Of a stretch of 64,000 bases of DNA, positions 40,301 through 49,774 are shown in pieces. The stretch covers positions 1 to 64,000 of the forward strand of contig NZ_JANHDJ010000004.1 of the NCBI RefSeq assembly GCF_024494645.1. Direction: 5' to 3'. The translations under genes and the position numbers were made by a program. Within the stretch, counting starts at the first letter, position 1; every line of letters starts with the position of its first letter. The notes beneath the pieces are model-generated. The model was not told the DNA's origin and ran no database searches. It saw only the letters and a program-made list of their open reading frames with translations. The stretch is from Halohasta litorea. Its GTDB lineage: Archaea; Halobacteriota; Halobacteria; Halobacteriales; Haloferacaceae.

Positions 40301-40968
40301 CACAAGCGCAACTGGTCATTACGCTGCCCAAGGGGATCTGGATCGGCGACGTGTCGCGGGAGTATCCGGCGGCGACCTTCGAGATCCTCTCGGCAGTCCC
40401 GGATGCGGATGCCGCATTCGCGCTGATGAGCCTCACGACCCCCGACGTCGACCGGCTCCTGACGGCGATCGAGGATCACGACCACATCACCGATCTCTCG
40501 GTGCTCCAGGAGACCGAGAGCGAGGCGACGATCCAGGTCGAAACGGTGAGCCCGCCGCTGTTGCAGTCGGCCGCCCAGAGCTCGGGGATGCCGATCGAGT
40601 TCCCCGTGACGATCAGCGACGGCGAGGCGACCGTCGACGCCACCGGCTCCCACGATCGGCTCTCGGAGCTCGGAACCCAACTCGGGAACTTCGGCCTGGA
40701 GTTCCGTGTCGAGTACATCCAGGAGCGACTCCATACGAGCCAACTGCTCTCGGAGAAACAACGGGAACTGGTGCGTGCAGCGGTCGACCACGGCTACTAC
40801 GACACGCCACGAACCTGTTCGTTGACGGAACTCGCCGAGAAAGTTGGCATCGCCAAGTCGACCTGTAGTGAGACACTCCACCGAGCCGAGGAGACGATGA
40901 TCAAACGGTTCATGGAGGATCTGCCGACACCGATCGAGTCTGAGACACGGATCACTGCCTCGGAGTAG
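40297..40968 (+). CDS. Bat-type HTH_10 transcription regulator (NarO/DmsR-like)
   Basis: This 223-residue protein has an N-terminal sensory/dimer domain (residues about 1-150) and a C-terminal HTH_10 domain: LLSEKQRELVRAAVDHGYYD, CSLTELAEKVGIAKSTCSETLHRAEETMIKRFM. In haloarchaea, relatives (NarO, DmsR) activate denitrification and DMSO respiration genes. This one lacks the Cys-rich N-terminal cluster expected of an oxygen-sensing NarO, so it may sense another signal. It lies next to norB and under two CGAA-N4-TTCG-like sites, so it is a good candidate regulator of the island, possibly self-regulated. Confidence 0.82.
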   Translation: MTQAQLVITLPKGIWIGDVSREYPAATFEILSAVPDADAAFALMSLTTPDVDRLLTAIEDHDHITDLSVLQETESEATIQVETVSPPLLQSAAQSSGMPIEFPVTISDGEATVDATGSHDRLSELGTQLGNFGLEFRVEYIQERLHTSQLLSEKQRELVRAAVDHGYYDTPRTCSLTELAEKVGIAKSTCSETLHRAEETMIKRFMEDLPTPIESETRITASE

Positions 40969-41044
40969 TCACAGTAACTTGAGGCAACTGTCTGACGCTT
41001 GTCGTCCAGTTTTTGTTGCGAAAATCAAGAGCCATCAACGACGG

Positions 41045-43330
41045 TTAGTCGTCGCTTAACACACCCTCTGCGACCGCCATATCGTCGACGCTGGGATCGT
41101 CCTCCGACTGCCGGAGGACGAACCGTTTGCGGACGAGATCGGCCGCATAGATCACGGTCCCGACGATGATGAGCGTGTCACCCGGAAGTCGTGCCCAAAA
41201 GAGGTTCTGGATGAGCGGCTGATTGTAGAAGGCGAGACTGCGACCGGCGGCGTAGCTCTCGGTGAAGACCGCCTCCAGCTGGAGGAAGCCGACCGGGAGC
41301 ACGGAGACGAACACCATCAGCGCCAGGCCGATGTTCCAACACCAGAAGGCCGCTCGAAGCCACGAGCCGTCCCAGCGTTCGGGCTCGATCGACAGCTGGA
41401 GCATGTACGTCACCATCCCCAATGCGAGAAAGCCGAACGCGCCGAACATCGCGGCGTGGGCGTGGCCGACGGTTAGGTAGGTGCCGTGTTCGTAGTAGTT
41501 GATCAGCGGGAGGTTGATAAAGAAGCCGAGCACGCCAGCCCCGACGAAGTTCCAGACGCCGCTTGCGATGATGAACATGAACGGCAGTTTGTACGGGAAG
41601 CCATCGGATTCGGACAGCACGCTGTACTGACCGAGCGCCTCATACAGGATGAACACCAGCGGCAGGAGTTCGAGCGTCGAAAAGACGCTCCCGATGGGAA
41701 CCCACATATCCGGCATTCCGACCCACCAGTAGTGATGCGAAACCCCGATCACACCGGTACTCATCACCAGCAGGGCCTGCAGGGCGACCGCTTTTTCAGC
41801 GCTCCGTCGACGCAGGAGGTTCATCGAAACCAACGTCAGGCCGACAATGGCGACGATGAAGAACTCGAAGGCTCCCTCGACCCACATATGGACGACCCAC
41901 CAGCGCCAGAACTCCGTGACGGCGATATTCGTATCGGGGGTAAAGAAGAACCCCGCGGTGAACAGCAGCGCGATCGAGCCGCCAGCATAGAGGATCATGT
42001 GGGCCAGTCCGTAGACCGGCTCACGATCCAAAAGCGGCTTGAGACCACGAATCGAGAGAACAGCCCAGAGTCCGAACCCGGCCAGCAGGCCGAGCTGCCA
42101 AAGTTTACCGACTTCCAGGTATTCCAGCCCTTCATTGCCGATAATCCACCATAGTTCACCGTCGATGTAGCCGTTGGCACCGAGCCAGATCCCACCCAGC
42201 CCGCCGACTGTGACGACGACGATTGCGCCAAGCAGGACGTTAATATATGTCGACTGGTTTTTCGGCTCGTGGCCGGTCAACAGCGGCGGGAGGAACAGCC
42301 CCGCACCAAGCCATGTGGCGGCGATCCAGAGGATTCCGAGGTCGATATGCCACGTTTTGGCCAGTGCGAACGGCAGTATCTGGAGGATATGAATCCCGAA
42401 TATCTCCTCGATACCGAAGAAGCCAGCGCGCTCGATGTAGAAGTGTGCGAGTAGCCCCCCGAGCAACACCTGTGCGAGGAATAGCCCAGCCGCAACTGGT
42501 ATGAATCGTAACGCCGCTCGTTGACTAGGGAAAACACTCACCTCGCCTGGTTTCGGAACGGAGAGTCCCTTCGAGGAGGGCTCTGGCAGTTTGACGGCGT
42601 TGTACAGCCAAATGCCGCCTCCGGCACCACCGACCAAGAGGATCATGGCGATCACGCTCCAGGTCATCGCCGCGCCGGTCGCATCGTTTCCGGCGTCGGG
42701 CTGGTAGGGCCACTCGTTCGAGTAGGAGTGGTCGCTGTTCGGCCGGTCGGTGTGAGAGAACCACGCGGTCCACATGGCGAAGTCGGCGAATCGCTCGGCG
42801 TCGGCTTCGGAGTCGATCATCCCTTCGGGGACACCGCGCTCGTGGCTCCCCTCGTGGTAGCGGTCGACGTACTCCTCGCGGACCTGCTCGTGTGCGTACA
42901 CCTCGGCCGCGCTGTACTCGATGGCTCCGCCGTCGTACTCGCTTTCGAGGTCCTGTGTGACGACATCACCGACTGCGGCCTGTCGTTCCGAGGACAGTGA
43001 CTCGTAGTCGGCCTCGTACCGCTCCTGAGCGTAGTACTCACGCATAAACTGAACTTTCAAATCCAGCCCGTCGGCGGTGTAGTCCGTGCCGTAGTAGGCA
43101 CCGTTACCGAGAATCGAGCCGTGGTTCATCAGCCCGTTTTTCTGGAACGACTTTTTGCCGTCCTTGATCGCTTCGTCAGTGACCAGTGTTTCACCGTTTG
43201 GTCCAACCACCTCATCGGGGATCGGCGGTGCCTCCTGATAGGCAAACCACGCACCGCCTCCCATCACGATGAGATTGAACAGGAACGCGATGGCAATTAC
43301 TTTGGCTATCGTTTTGCGTTCGAGTTGCAT
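41045..43330 (-). CDS. norB: Quinol-type nitric oxide reductase (qNor, NorB)
   Basis: This 761-residue membrane enzyme reduces two NO to N2O using quinol. It has the long N-terminal extension of qNor that replaces NorC (signal anchor, GSILGNGAYYGTDYTADGLD, residues about 70-90; TAWFSHTDRP near 190). A 12-helix NorB core follows. Heme and Fe-B His lie in HILQILPFALAKTWHIDLG, WRWWVVHMWVEGAFE, GVSHHYWWVG and TVGHAHAAMFGAFGFLALG. A conserved Glu is in MWVEGAFEFF. It is monocistronic, and the gene pairs functionally with nirK. Confidence 0.94.
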   Translation of the reverse strand: MQLERKTIAKVIAIAFLFNLIVMGGGAWFAYQEAPPIPDEVVGPNGETLVTDEAIKDGKKSFQKNGLMNHGSILGNGAYYGTDYTADGLDLKVQFMREYYAQERYEADYESLSSERQAAVGDVVTQDLESEYDGGAIEYSAAEVYAHEQVREEYVDRYHEGSHERGVPEGMIDSEADAERFADFAMWTAWFSHTDRPNSDHSYSNEWPYQPDAGNDATGAAMTWSVIAMILLVGGAGGGIWLYNAVKLPEPSSKGLSVPKPGEVSVFPSQRAALRFIPVAAGLFLAQVLLGGLLAHFYIERAGFFGIEEIFGIHILQILPFALAKTWHIDLGILWIAATWLGAGLFLPPLLTGHEPKNQSTYINVLLGAIVVVTVGGLGGIWLGANGYIDGELWWIIGNEGLEYLEVGKLWQLGLLAGFGLWAVLSIRGLKPLLDREPVYGLAHMILYAGGSIALLFTAGFFFTPDTNIAVTEFWRWWVVHMWVEGAFEFFIVAIVGLTLVSMNLLRRRSAEKAVALQALLVMSTGVIGVSHHYWWVGMPDMWVPIGSVFSTLELLPLVFILYEALGQYSVLSESDGFPYKLPFMFIIASGVWNFVGAGVLGFFINLPLINYYEHGTYLTVGHAHAAMFGAFGFLALGMVTYMLQLSIEPERWDGSWLRAAFWCWNIGLALMVFVSVLPVGFLQLEAVFTESYAAGRSLAFYNQPLIQNLFWARLPGDTLIIVGTVIYAADLVRKRFVLRQSEDDPSVDDMAVAEGVLSDD

Positions 43331-43395
43331 ACAGTCGACCGTTCGGTCTCAATCCCAAATACTGCGAGTCGGACTCTCAGTCGCTGACGATCCCT

Positions 43396-43407
43396 GTGAA
43401 CATATTC
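43396..43407. promoter_or_regulatory. Near-match CGAA-N4-TTCG site for norB
   Basis: TGAACATATTCG has one mismatch and lies 71 bases before the norB ATG (minus strand). With the common spacing, transcription would start near 43357, leaving a leader of about 27 bases. Confidence 0.5.
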
Positions 43408-43523
43408 GGTAGGCGATTTCTTCTCATAAACTCGCTGAGCGGTTCGGTTACAATGGGGGACGTGCGTAGTAATTGCTACACAGTCACATGACCAGCAACA
43501 ACGGTACCATCGTGATTTCACAT

Positions 43524-43664
43524 ATGAAAACACATGGATATCGGAGTGTTGTTGAACGTGTTTTTCGTGAGATGAAACGCAAAACTATCTGTTTCTCGAA
43601 CTGTTTCACCAACGCCTCAGCAGATACTGCCGACGGCTGGATCAGTTCGCTCAGCGTCGCATAG
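43524..43664 (+). pseudogene. IS6-type transposase C-terminal remnant, right copy
   Basis: Translation from ATG 43524 gives MKTHGYRSVVERVFREMKRK then CFSNCFTNASADTADGWISS and LSVA before TAG. This is the C-terminal end of haloarchaeal IS6-type transposases (VERVFRE.KRRT..FSN.F...TAe.W). The stretch has no internal stop and is better preserved than the left copy at 14240-14380, with the same orientation and high base identity. The DDE core is missing. Confidence 0.7.
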
Positions 43665-43740
43665 ATTCAGTTTATCTAGACATTTCCTGTTTGAGTCACC
43701 CAAACAAACTAATCCGGTGGCCAATATATTGCCGACTGGA

Positions 43741-44088
43741 ATGGTCCACACGAAATCCTTCGACCTGACCGGCTTCCAGCGTGACCTCCTGTACGTCATC
43801 GCCGGATCAGATCAGCCCTCCGGCCAAACAGTCCAACAGAAACTCGAAACCCACATCGATAACGTCAATCACGGTCGACTCTACCCGAATCTCGATGTGT
43901 TGGTCGAACACGGACTCGTCGAGAAAGGCTCCCAAGACAAGCGCACCAACTACTACGAGGTGACGCCACGTGGCGAACAGTTACTTGCACGCCGACGTGA
44001 GTGGGAAAATCAGTACGTCGATTTCCCACACGATTCGAACCACGAACAGTCGGATCAGCAGTCTCTGGCGAGTTCGTCCTCGTCATGA
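43741..44088 (+). CDS. PadR-family transcription regulator
   Basis: This 115-residue winged-helix protein reads MVHTKSFDLTGFQRDLLYVI then SGQTVQQKLETH, HGRLYPNLDVLVEHGLVEKG and TNYYEVTPRGEQLLARRREW, the PadR wing and recognition helix. The C-terminal Ser-rich tail is short. I use ATG 43741; an upstream ATG at 43717 gives a lead (MANILPTG) that does not fit the family. Its target is unknown. It begins 77 bases after the IS6 remnant, just outside the denitrification island. Confidence 0.85.
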   Translation: MVHTKSFDLTGFQRDLLYVIAGSDQPSGQTVQQKLETHIDNVNHGRLYPNLDVLVEHGLVEKGSQDKRTNYYEVTPRGEQLLARRREWENQYVDFPHDSNHEQSDQQSLASSSSS

Positions 44089-44263
44089 GAGGCGTCGTGT
44101 GACTCCGTCTTTGTGCAACCGAAGCTATCAAAACGCTCCGACCGTCTCCCACATTGGGCTCGGTTGTGAGCCGGTGGTGTGGCAGTCTCGTCCCGCTCAG
44201 CTATTGAATCTCGGAGAGGCTCTACAAAGAAAGATTATGTGAAAAGAGAATACTGTATTATGT

Positions 44264-44773
44264 ATGAGACAGTCAATCGCTATCGGGATTGCGGTTGTGG
44301 TGTTGACGAGTGTGGTGATGATGCCAGTACAGGGTCAGACTGTTTCAGGTGGGACAACAGAAATCAGCTGTAATGGATCGCAAGCAACGGTTGATATCGA
44401 AACCGCAGTGTCACTATTCGAAGCGAATACGGACCAGATCCCTGATGTGATCAAACCAGCCCTTGCGTCGAACACGACCCACCTCCACATCGAGGGCGCA
44501 GCAACAGCCGATTATACCGTAACAACCGATGCCGACTTTACGGTAACGGGGATTGAAATCGGTGAGCCTGCCGACCCCGACGTTGTTGTTGAAACGAACC
44601 GGAACACGGCGTGTGAAATAACAACTGCTGACGATCCGGTTGAATCGTTCCAAACCGCATATGCGAATGATCGAATTGAAATCACGTCAACTGGCGTCGT
44701 CGGTGGGACGGCGACCTACGTCGTTGATCGTGTGGTTGATGCCGTCCAGACTATCGGTGAACTCGCGGGGTAA
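44264..44773 (+). CDS. Secreted or anchored protein, unknown function
   Basis: This 169-residue protein has a Sec-type signal peptide (SIAIGIAVVVLTSVVMMPVQG), then a Thr/Asp-rich mature part with beta-strand patterns (SQATVDIETAVSLFEAN, AADYTVTTDADFTVTGIEIG, RIEITSTGVVGGTATYVVD). Two Cys (ISCNGS, NTACEITT) could form a disulfide. No family is recognised. Codon use is somewhat AT-richer than the neighbours. Confidence 0.6.
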   Translation: MRQSIAIGIAVVVLTSVVMMPVQGQTVSGGTTEISCNGSQATVDIETAVSLFEANTDQIPDVIKPALASNTTHLHIEGAATADYTVTTDADFTVTGIEIGEPADPDVVVETNRNTACEITTADDPVESFQTAYANDRIEITSTGVVGGTATYVVDRVVDAVQTIGELAG

Positions 44774-44911
44774 TTACCTGACAACTCGGTTTCGACCGCC
44801 TTCCTGGCAGCACTGGTGCTCATCGGTCATCGAAGGCGTGTTTTTCAGTCTCTGTTGACACTCATACTACCGGTGGGAATTTCTAACACAGTTGGCAGCC
44901 ACCCGGCTGCT

Positions 44912-45164
44912 ATGCCACGAAACGTGTTGATACCGACAGACGGCTCTCCACTCTGGAAGACGCATTCCAACAGGCCATCACCACCTTCCCCGATGGGGAC
45001 CGAACCGACCAGCGGACGCGATTCTCGACTACGTTGCAGCCACCGACATCGACCATGTGATTATGGGTAGTCATGGTCGCTCAGGTATCTCAAGAGTACT
45101 CCTCGGCAGTGTCGCAGAAACCGTTTCGAGACGGTCACCTGCGCCTGTAACAGTCGTGCGATAA
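44912..45164 (+). pseudogene. Universal stress protein remnant
   Basis: It begins MPRNVLIPTDGSPL, as UspA proteins do, shifts frame almost at once, and ends VIMGSHGRSGISRVLLGSVA..SPAPVTVVR before TAA 45162-45164. That tail is the Usp nucleotide-binding motif and C-terminus. The middle (about 55-60 residues) is missing or frameshifted. An intact Usp gene lies 1.3 kb downstream (46437-46958). Confidence 0.72.
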
Positions 45165-45296
45165 CAGTGGTCTCGGTTGTCGCAATTCCCAGCTGCTGTC
45201 GGCGGCTCGGCTGACTATCGCCTGACCGGCTGTGCTCGTGTGACAGTTCTCCGCAGGAGATAGGTTTACATGGGTGACTGTCGCAACTGTGCGGTA

Positions 45297-45707
45297 ATGG
45301 TCAAGTCTACAGTCCGATTTTCCGATACGGTGATGGATCGGGTCGAAGAGCTGGTCGAGGGGGAGACGTTTTCGAGCAAATCCGAGTTCCAGCGGTTCGC
45401 CGTCGAGTTCGTCCTCTCGGAGATCGACGACTACGAGCCCGAGATGCTTGATTTCGAAGACGTTCGTGACGAGGTGTTCCCGGATGACTCCCCGGTCCGC
45501 GGCGAGGAGGGCGTGTCCGAGCCCGGCGCGGAGTTCTACCAGATCGCCGCCCGCGTCCGCCAGTTTGCCATCCGCGGCGAGATCGAAACCGCCCGGGACC
45601 TGATCGACACCCACTACCCAGCAACAGACCCCAGAAGCCTGCTGCTCGACGACATCGTCGAGACCTACCGGACGCCCGACCAACCACAGGCCCAACCACA
45701 GGAGTAA
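45297..45707 (+). CDS. Ribbon-helix-helix transcription regulator
   Basis: This 136-residue protein has an N-terminal RHH domain: MVKSTVRFSDTVMDRVEELV then SKSEFQRFAVEFVLSEIDDY (residues about 1-45). A helical C-terminal region (FYQIAARVRQFAIRGEIETARDLIDTHY) probably provides oligomerisation. Proteins of this size and N-terminus are widespread in haloarchaea and include the cell-division regulator CdrL; I cannot tell whether this is that one. ATG 45297 is chosen because an earlier start (45270) adds a non-conserved lead. Confidence 0.75.
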   Translation: MVKSTVRFSDTVMDRVEELVEGETFSSKSEFQRFAVEFVLSEIDDYEPEMLDFEDVRDEVFPDDSPVRGEEGVSEPGAEFYQIAARVRQFAIRGEIETARDLIDTHYPATDPRSLLLDDIVETYRTPDQPQAQPQE

Positions 45708-45789
45708 GCATCGACACCCGGTAGCTTCCTGCTCACCGACGAGGCGACCGTCGACTGACCTTTTTATTCCGCCTTTCCATTGAATACGT

Positions 45790-46368
45790 ATGTCCGAGAC
45801 ACACGTCCTCGCCCTTGCTGGCAGCCTCCGAGAAGGAAGCTACACCCGTCTCGCAACGAATCGCGCTCTCGACGGCGTCGAAGCCGCCGGCGGCCGTGGT
45901 GAACTGCTCGACCTCCGGGAGTACGACCTCCCCGCGCTGAACACCGACCACGACGGCCAAGGCGACAGCCAGCGGCTCGTCGACCGCGTCGGGGCGGCCG
46001 ACGCGATCATCCTCGGGAGCCCGATGTACCACGGCTCCTACTCCGGCGTTCTGAAAAACGCGCTGGACTACTGTGGGTTCGACGAGTTCGAGGGCAAAAC
46101 TGTCGGCCTCCTTGCTGTGTCAGGCGGCTCGTTCCCGATCACGACGCTCGAACACCTTCGGTCGGTCTGTCGGGCACTCGACAGCTGGGTCCTCCCGCAT
46201 CAGGCGGCCATTCCGAACGTCCACTCGGCCTTCGAGGACGGCGAGTTGGTCGACGAAGGGATCGAAAAACGGGTCGACACCCTCGGGCGGCGGGTCGTCG
46301 AGTACGCCGACATCGAACCCGATCCGGCGACCTTCGAGAGCGGCCAGAACGAAGGCGCAGACGACTAG
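45790..46368 (+). CDS. NADPH-dependent FMN reductase-type flavoprotein
   Basis: This 192-residue flavodoxin-fold protein reads LALAGSLREGSYTRLATNRAL (phosphate loop, residues about 8-28), YDLPALNTDH and IILGSPMYHGSYSGVLKNALDYCG (FMN-binding), with LLAVSGGSFPIT. It fits the SsuE/azoreductase-like FMN reductase superfamily, which supplies reduced flavin or reduces quinones. Electron acceptor unknown. It is 68 bases upstream of the intact Usp gene. Confidence 0.85.
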   Translation: MSETHVLALAGSLREGSYTRLATNRALDGVEAAGGRGELLDLREYDLPALNTDHDGQGDSQRLVDRVGAADAIILGSPMYHGSYSGVLKNALDYCGFDEFEGKTVGLLAVSGGSFPITTLEHLRSVCRALDSWVLPHQAAIPNVHSAFEDGELVDEGIEKRVDTLGRRVVEYADIEPDPATFESGQNEGADD

Positions 46369-46436
46369 CTGGACACCGCACGACAACTGGTAACAACTGT
46401 TAAGCTATCGGGTCACGAACTGTGACATGATATACC

Positions 46437-46958
46437 ATGACACTGTACGATCGGATTCTGGTCCCGACCGATGGCTCCCCAGAGGGCGAGCAAGCAATCG
46501 CCCACGCGGTCGACCTCGCGGAAGCACACGGTGCAACGGTCTCCGGGCTGTACGTGATCAACACGGCGAGTTACAACGGCCTCCCGATGGAGGCGTCGTG
46601 GGAGGGCGTGACGACGCTCCTCAACACCGACGCCCAGGAGGCGGTCGAAGTGGTCGAGCAACTGGGCGATGAGCGCGACGTACCGGTCGAGACCGAGATC
46701 ACCGAGGGGTCGCCGAGCACGGAGATCGTCCGCGCCGCCGAATCACAGGGCTGTGACCTGATCGTGATGGGCACCCACGGTCGCGGCGGGATCGACCGCC
46801 TCCTGCTGGGCAGTGTCGCCGAAAAAGTCGTTCGCGCCGCCCACGTCCCCGTCCTGACCGTCAGAGTCGGCGCGGAGCCAGCCGCGGTCTCCGACCGGAC
46901 AGCCGCCGAGGGCGAGACTGACTCCGAGACGGCAATACAGGCCGATCAGACCGGCTAA
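46437..46958 (+). CDS. Universal stress protein (UspA family)
   Basis: This 173-residue protein has the Usp fold: MTLYDRILVPTDGSPEGEQA, ATVSGLYVIN, and the ATP-binding stretch VMGTHGRGGIDRLLLGSVAE near residues 107-126 (G-x2-G-x9-G-S). The C-terminal about 35 residues are an acidic extension. It probably binds ATP and dimerises under stress. It converges with birA. Confidence 0.9.
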   Translation: MTLYDRILVPTDGSPEGEQAIAHAVDLAEAHGATVSGLYVINTASYNGLPMEASWEGVTTLLNTDAQEAVEVVEQLGDERDVPVETEITEGSPSTEIVRAAESQGCDLIVMGTHGRGGIDRLLLGSVAEKVVRAAHVPVLTVRVGAEPAAVSDRTAAEGETDSETAIQADQTG

Positions 46959-46971
46959 CTCTCGGGTCCTG

Positions 46972-47913
46972 CTACTGCGGCCGCAGGTGCTCACAGTCGC
47001 CCGCGTGGACGACTTCCCGCCCCGATCCAGTGTCGACGACGAGCCCGCCAGGGAACTGGACATCGACGGCCTCGCCTTCGATCACTCGGTTCGGCAGTTC
47101 GACCCGAACAGCCTGTCCAAGCGTCGAACTGTACATCCGCCAGCGATCCAGGACACCGTCGGGATCGGCCAGCTGGTCGTGGAGCGATTCCAGGAGCCGC
47201 TGGACGAACAGCCGCCGGTCGATGTCGCCGCCGGTTTCGGCTCGGAGCGTCGTCGCTCCCTCCGGCAACTCCGCGGCGTCGATGTTGGCGTTGACGCCGA
47301 TACCGACGATGAGCCACGAAACCCGGTCGGCCTCGCCCTCCATCTCGGTGAGAATCCCGGCCAGTTTGCGGCCACCCCGCTCGCCCCCGTCGCCGACCAG
47401 CACGTCGTTGGGCCATTTGAGATGTGCGTCGACGCCTGCTTCCCGACAGGCGGTCGCCGTCGCCACGCCAGCCGCGAGCGACACCAGCGGGACGTGGGCC
47501 GGAGGAAGGTCGGGCTGGAGGATGACCGAACACCAGACGCCGCCGCTGGGGGCCGTCCAGGAGCGGTCGAGTCGCCCGCGGCTGCCGAGCTGTTCGTCGG
47601 CGACGACAGCGGTATCGACTGTTCCCTCAGTAGCCCGCTCGCGGGCGCGATTGTTGGTGCTGTCGACCGAGTCGTGGTATTCGACGGTGTAGGGGGCATC
47701 GAGTCCGAACTCGATGGCCGCTGCCCCGTAGTCGGGGACTCCAGTGACCGCATAGCCGTCGTCAGTGCTCTCGATTTCGAAGCCGTCGTCTCTGAGCGCT
47801 TCGACCTGTTTCCAGACTGCGGCCCGCGAGATATCCAACCGCTCGGCAAGCTCCGGCCCGCCGACGGGTCCCGCCTCGAAGGCCGCCAGCAGCGCGCGGC
47901 GTGTCTCGTTCAT
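46972..47913 (-). CDS. birA: Biotin--protein ligase with N-terminal HTH (BirA)
   Basis: This 313-residue bifunctional protein has a winged helix-turn-helix at residues about 1-60 ([20 protein letters not shown]) and the biotin ligase core: [11 protein letters not shown] near 87, [17 protein letters not shown] (biotinyl-AMP loop, GRGR-like) near 113, [10 protein letters not shown] and [11 protein letters not shown]. It loads biotin on acyl-CoA carboxylases and may repress biotin genes. MNETRR at 47913 is chosen over an upstream frame start (47934), which has no HTH character. Confidence 0.93.
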   Translation of the reverse strand: MNETRRALLAAFEAGPVGGPELAERLDISRAAVWKQVEALRDDGFEIESTDDGYAVTGVPDYGAAAIEFGLDAPYTVEYHDSVDSTNNRARERATEGTVDTAVVADEQLGSRGRLDRSWTAPSGGVWCSVILQPDLPPAHVPLVSLAAGVATATACREAGVDAHLKWPNDVLVGDGGERGGRKLAGILTEMEGEADRVSWLIVGIGVNANIDAAELPEGATTLRAETGGDIDRRLFVQRLLESLHDQLADPDGVLDRWRMYSSTLGQAVRVELPNRVIEGEAVDVQFPGGLVVDTGSGREVVHAGDCEHLRPQ

Positions 47914-47981
47914 TGCCCACAGTACTCGTTCCATCCCAAAGAGCCGTCGGATACAAACCCACGCCCTTCCTACGGACGCCC

Positions 47982-48980
47982 ATGATTACGTTTCTCGCTG
48001 GCGGCACGGGCACGCCGAAGCTGTTGGCCGGAGCCACAGCGATGTTCGACCCAGAGGAGCTCACCGTCGTCGGCAACACGGGCGACGACATCGAACTCGG
48101 GGGGCTGCTGGTCTGTCCCGATCTCGATACGGTCCTCTTTCACGAGGGGGGCGTCCTGGATACCGAGCGATGGTGGGGGATCGAAGACGACACACACGAG
48201 ACCAACGCCGAACTCCACCACCTCGCCGACGCGGCCGATCTCGATACTGGACCGCGATACCTGCCGCCGCGCGATCAGACTGCGGGGCGACCACTCGCCC
48301 GCTGGCGACGGTTTTCAGGCATTGCAGAATTCATGACCATCGGTGACCGCGACCGCGCGGTCCACATCACGCGCACGAGCCTGCTCGACGAGGGGAAGAC
48401 GCTCACCGAAGCCACCCAAATCTTGGCTGACGCTTTCGATGTCGATCCCACGTTGCTCCCGATGAGCGACGACCCCGTTGCGACGATCGTCGCAACCGAC
48501 GAGGGCCCGATCCACTTCCAGGAGTACTGGCTCGACAAGGCCGACCGGGAAGTCACCGGCGTCGAGTTCCGGGGGGCCGACGAGGCCGAGCCGACGACAC
48601 AGGTCCTAGATGCACTCGATGCCCCGGTCGTGATCGGCCCCTCGAATCCGGTGACGAGCATCGGCCCGATGCTTGCCGTACCGGGCATCGAGGAGGCACT
48701 GGAGCGGACCCCCGTCGTTGCGGTCTCGCCGTTCGTCGAGGACGAGGTCTTCTCGGGCCCGGCCGCCGAACTCATGGCAGGAACGGGCCGCGAGCCGAGT
48801 ACACGGGGAGTAGCCGACGCCTACCCGTTCGTCGACGCCTTCGTCCTGGACACCGACGACGGGACCGACCTCGACCGACCGGTCGTCCGCACCGACACGA
48901 AAATCGACGACGAAGCCGACAGCAGACGAGTGATGGAGGCAGTGATCGACGCGCTGGCCGAGTTGGGGATCGACGTATGA
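47982..48980 (+). CDS. cofD: 2-phospho-L-lactate transferase CofD (coenzyme F420 synthesis)
   Basis: This 332-residue enzyme transfers the phospholactyl (or phosphoenolpyruvyl) group to Fo. It starts [20 protein letters not shown] (Gly-rich nucleotide loop) and has [23 protein letters not shown] near residue 34, the GIEDDTHE acidic pair, and [19 protein letters not shown] near 227. All are CofD landmarks. It overlaps the next gene by 4 bases and is first of a four-gene operon, with birA divergent. Confidence 0.94.
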   Translation: MITFLAGGTGTPKLLAGATAMFDPEELTVVGNTGDDIELGGLLVCPDLDTVLFHEGGVLDTERWWGIEDDTHETNAELHHLADAADLDTGPRYLPPRDQTAGRPLARWRRFSGIAEFMTIGDRDRAVHITRTSLLDEGKTLTEATQILADAFDVDPTLLPMSDDPVATIVATDEGPIHFQEYWLDKADREVTGVEFRGADEAEPTTQVLDALDAPVVIGPSNPVTSIGPMLAVPGIEEALERTPVVAVSPFVEDEVFSGPAAELMAGTGREPSTRGVADAYPFVDAFVLDTDDGTDLDRPVVRTDTKIDDEADSRRVMEAVIDALAELGIDV

Positions 48981-49774
48981 GCAGGGACTCGTCGACCAGC
49001 AATTCGACGGCAGGGAGCGACTGCCCCCCGTTCGAGCCGCGGCTCGCGCTGGCGAGTCTCAGCGGCGAGGCTGACGCCGACTGGGCGGCTGCGGGGGCCG
49101 ACCTCGCGGGTGCGGCTTTTATAGGTGGCATCGCTCTCGACGAGCCAAGCCGCGAGGCTGCACGCGCGCTCGTCGACCGTGATCGACAGGAGTTCCTGCC
49201 CGCCGATCCGCTGGCGTTTATAAGCAAGCAGCTCACGGCACTCGATGGCGTGCCGATCCAGCCGGGCGTCAACGTCAGGGCCACGTCGGCCGGTCCGATT
49301 CGAGCGGCCGCCGCGATCTGTGCGGAGCACGGGGCAATCCTGGAGATCAACGCCCACTGTCGACAGCCCGAACTGTGCGAGATCGGCTGTGGCGAATCCC
49401 TGCTGGCCGATAGCGACCGCCTAACGAAGTACGTCGAGACGGCCGCCGCGGAAGGACCGGCGGTGAGCGTCAAAGTCCGCGCCGAGGTACCGGGCGTCGA
49501 TCTCCCGACTGTCGCCCAGCGGATCGAAGCCGCGGGAGCCGACGTGATCCACGTCGATGCGATGGACTCCGAGGCCGTGATTCGAGACGTAGCCGCCGCG
49601 ACCGACCTCTTCGTGATCGCCAACAACGAGGTTCGTGATCGCGCGAGCGTCCAGGAGTATTTCGAGTACGGAGCCGATGCCGTGAGTGTCGGCCGACCCA
49701 GCCGGGAGCCGACCGGTCCCGTACTGAGTCGGGTCGCTGCAGCAGTCGAGCAGTGGGAGGCCCCGGTCCAATGA
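48977..49774 (+). CDS. Archaeal dihydrouridine synthase-like TIM-barrel protein
   Basis: This 265-residue protein resembles the archaeal NifR3/Dus-related group: [24 protein letters not shown] near 124-147 (Cys-rich), [35 protein letters not shown] near 163-197, and [29 protein letters not shown] near 213-241. It binds flavin. Whether it modifies tRNA or acts in cofactor chemistry is not known. It is tightly coupled to cofD (4-base overlap) and to the next gene (ATGA), which suggests a shared pathway. Confidence 0.8.
   Translation: MSRDSSTSNSTAGSDCPPFEPRLALASLSGEADADWAAAGADLAGAAFIGGIALDEPSREAARALVDRDRQEFLPADPLAFISKQLTALDGVPIQPGVNVRATSAGPIRAAAAICAEHGAILEINAHCRQPELCEIGCGESLLADSDRLTKYVETAAAEGPAVSVKVRAEVPGVDLPTVAQRIEAAGADVIHVDAMDSEAVIRDVAAATDLFVIANNEVRDRASVQEYFEYGADAVSVGRPSREPTGPVLSRVAAAVEQWEAPVQ

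Larger units (their letters stand above)
43341..43740. other. 400-base spacer after norB promoter
   Basis: This gap holds the norB operator (43396-43407) and an IS6-type transposase tail (43524-43664). I see no other gene in it. Confidence 0.6.
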
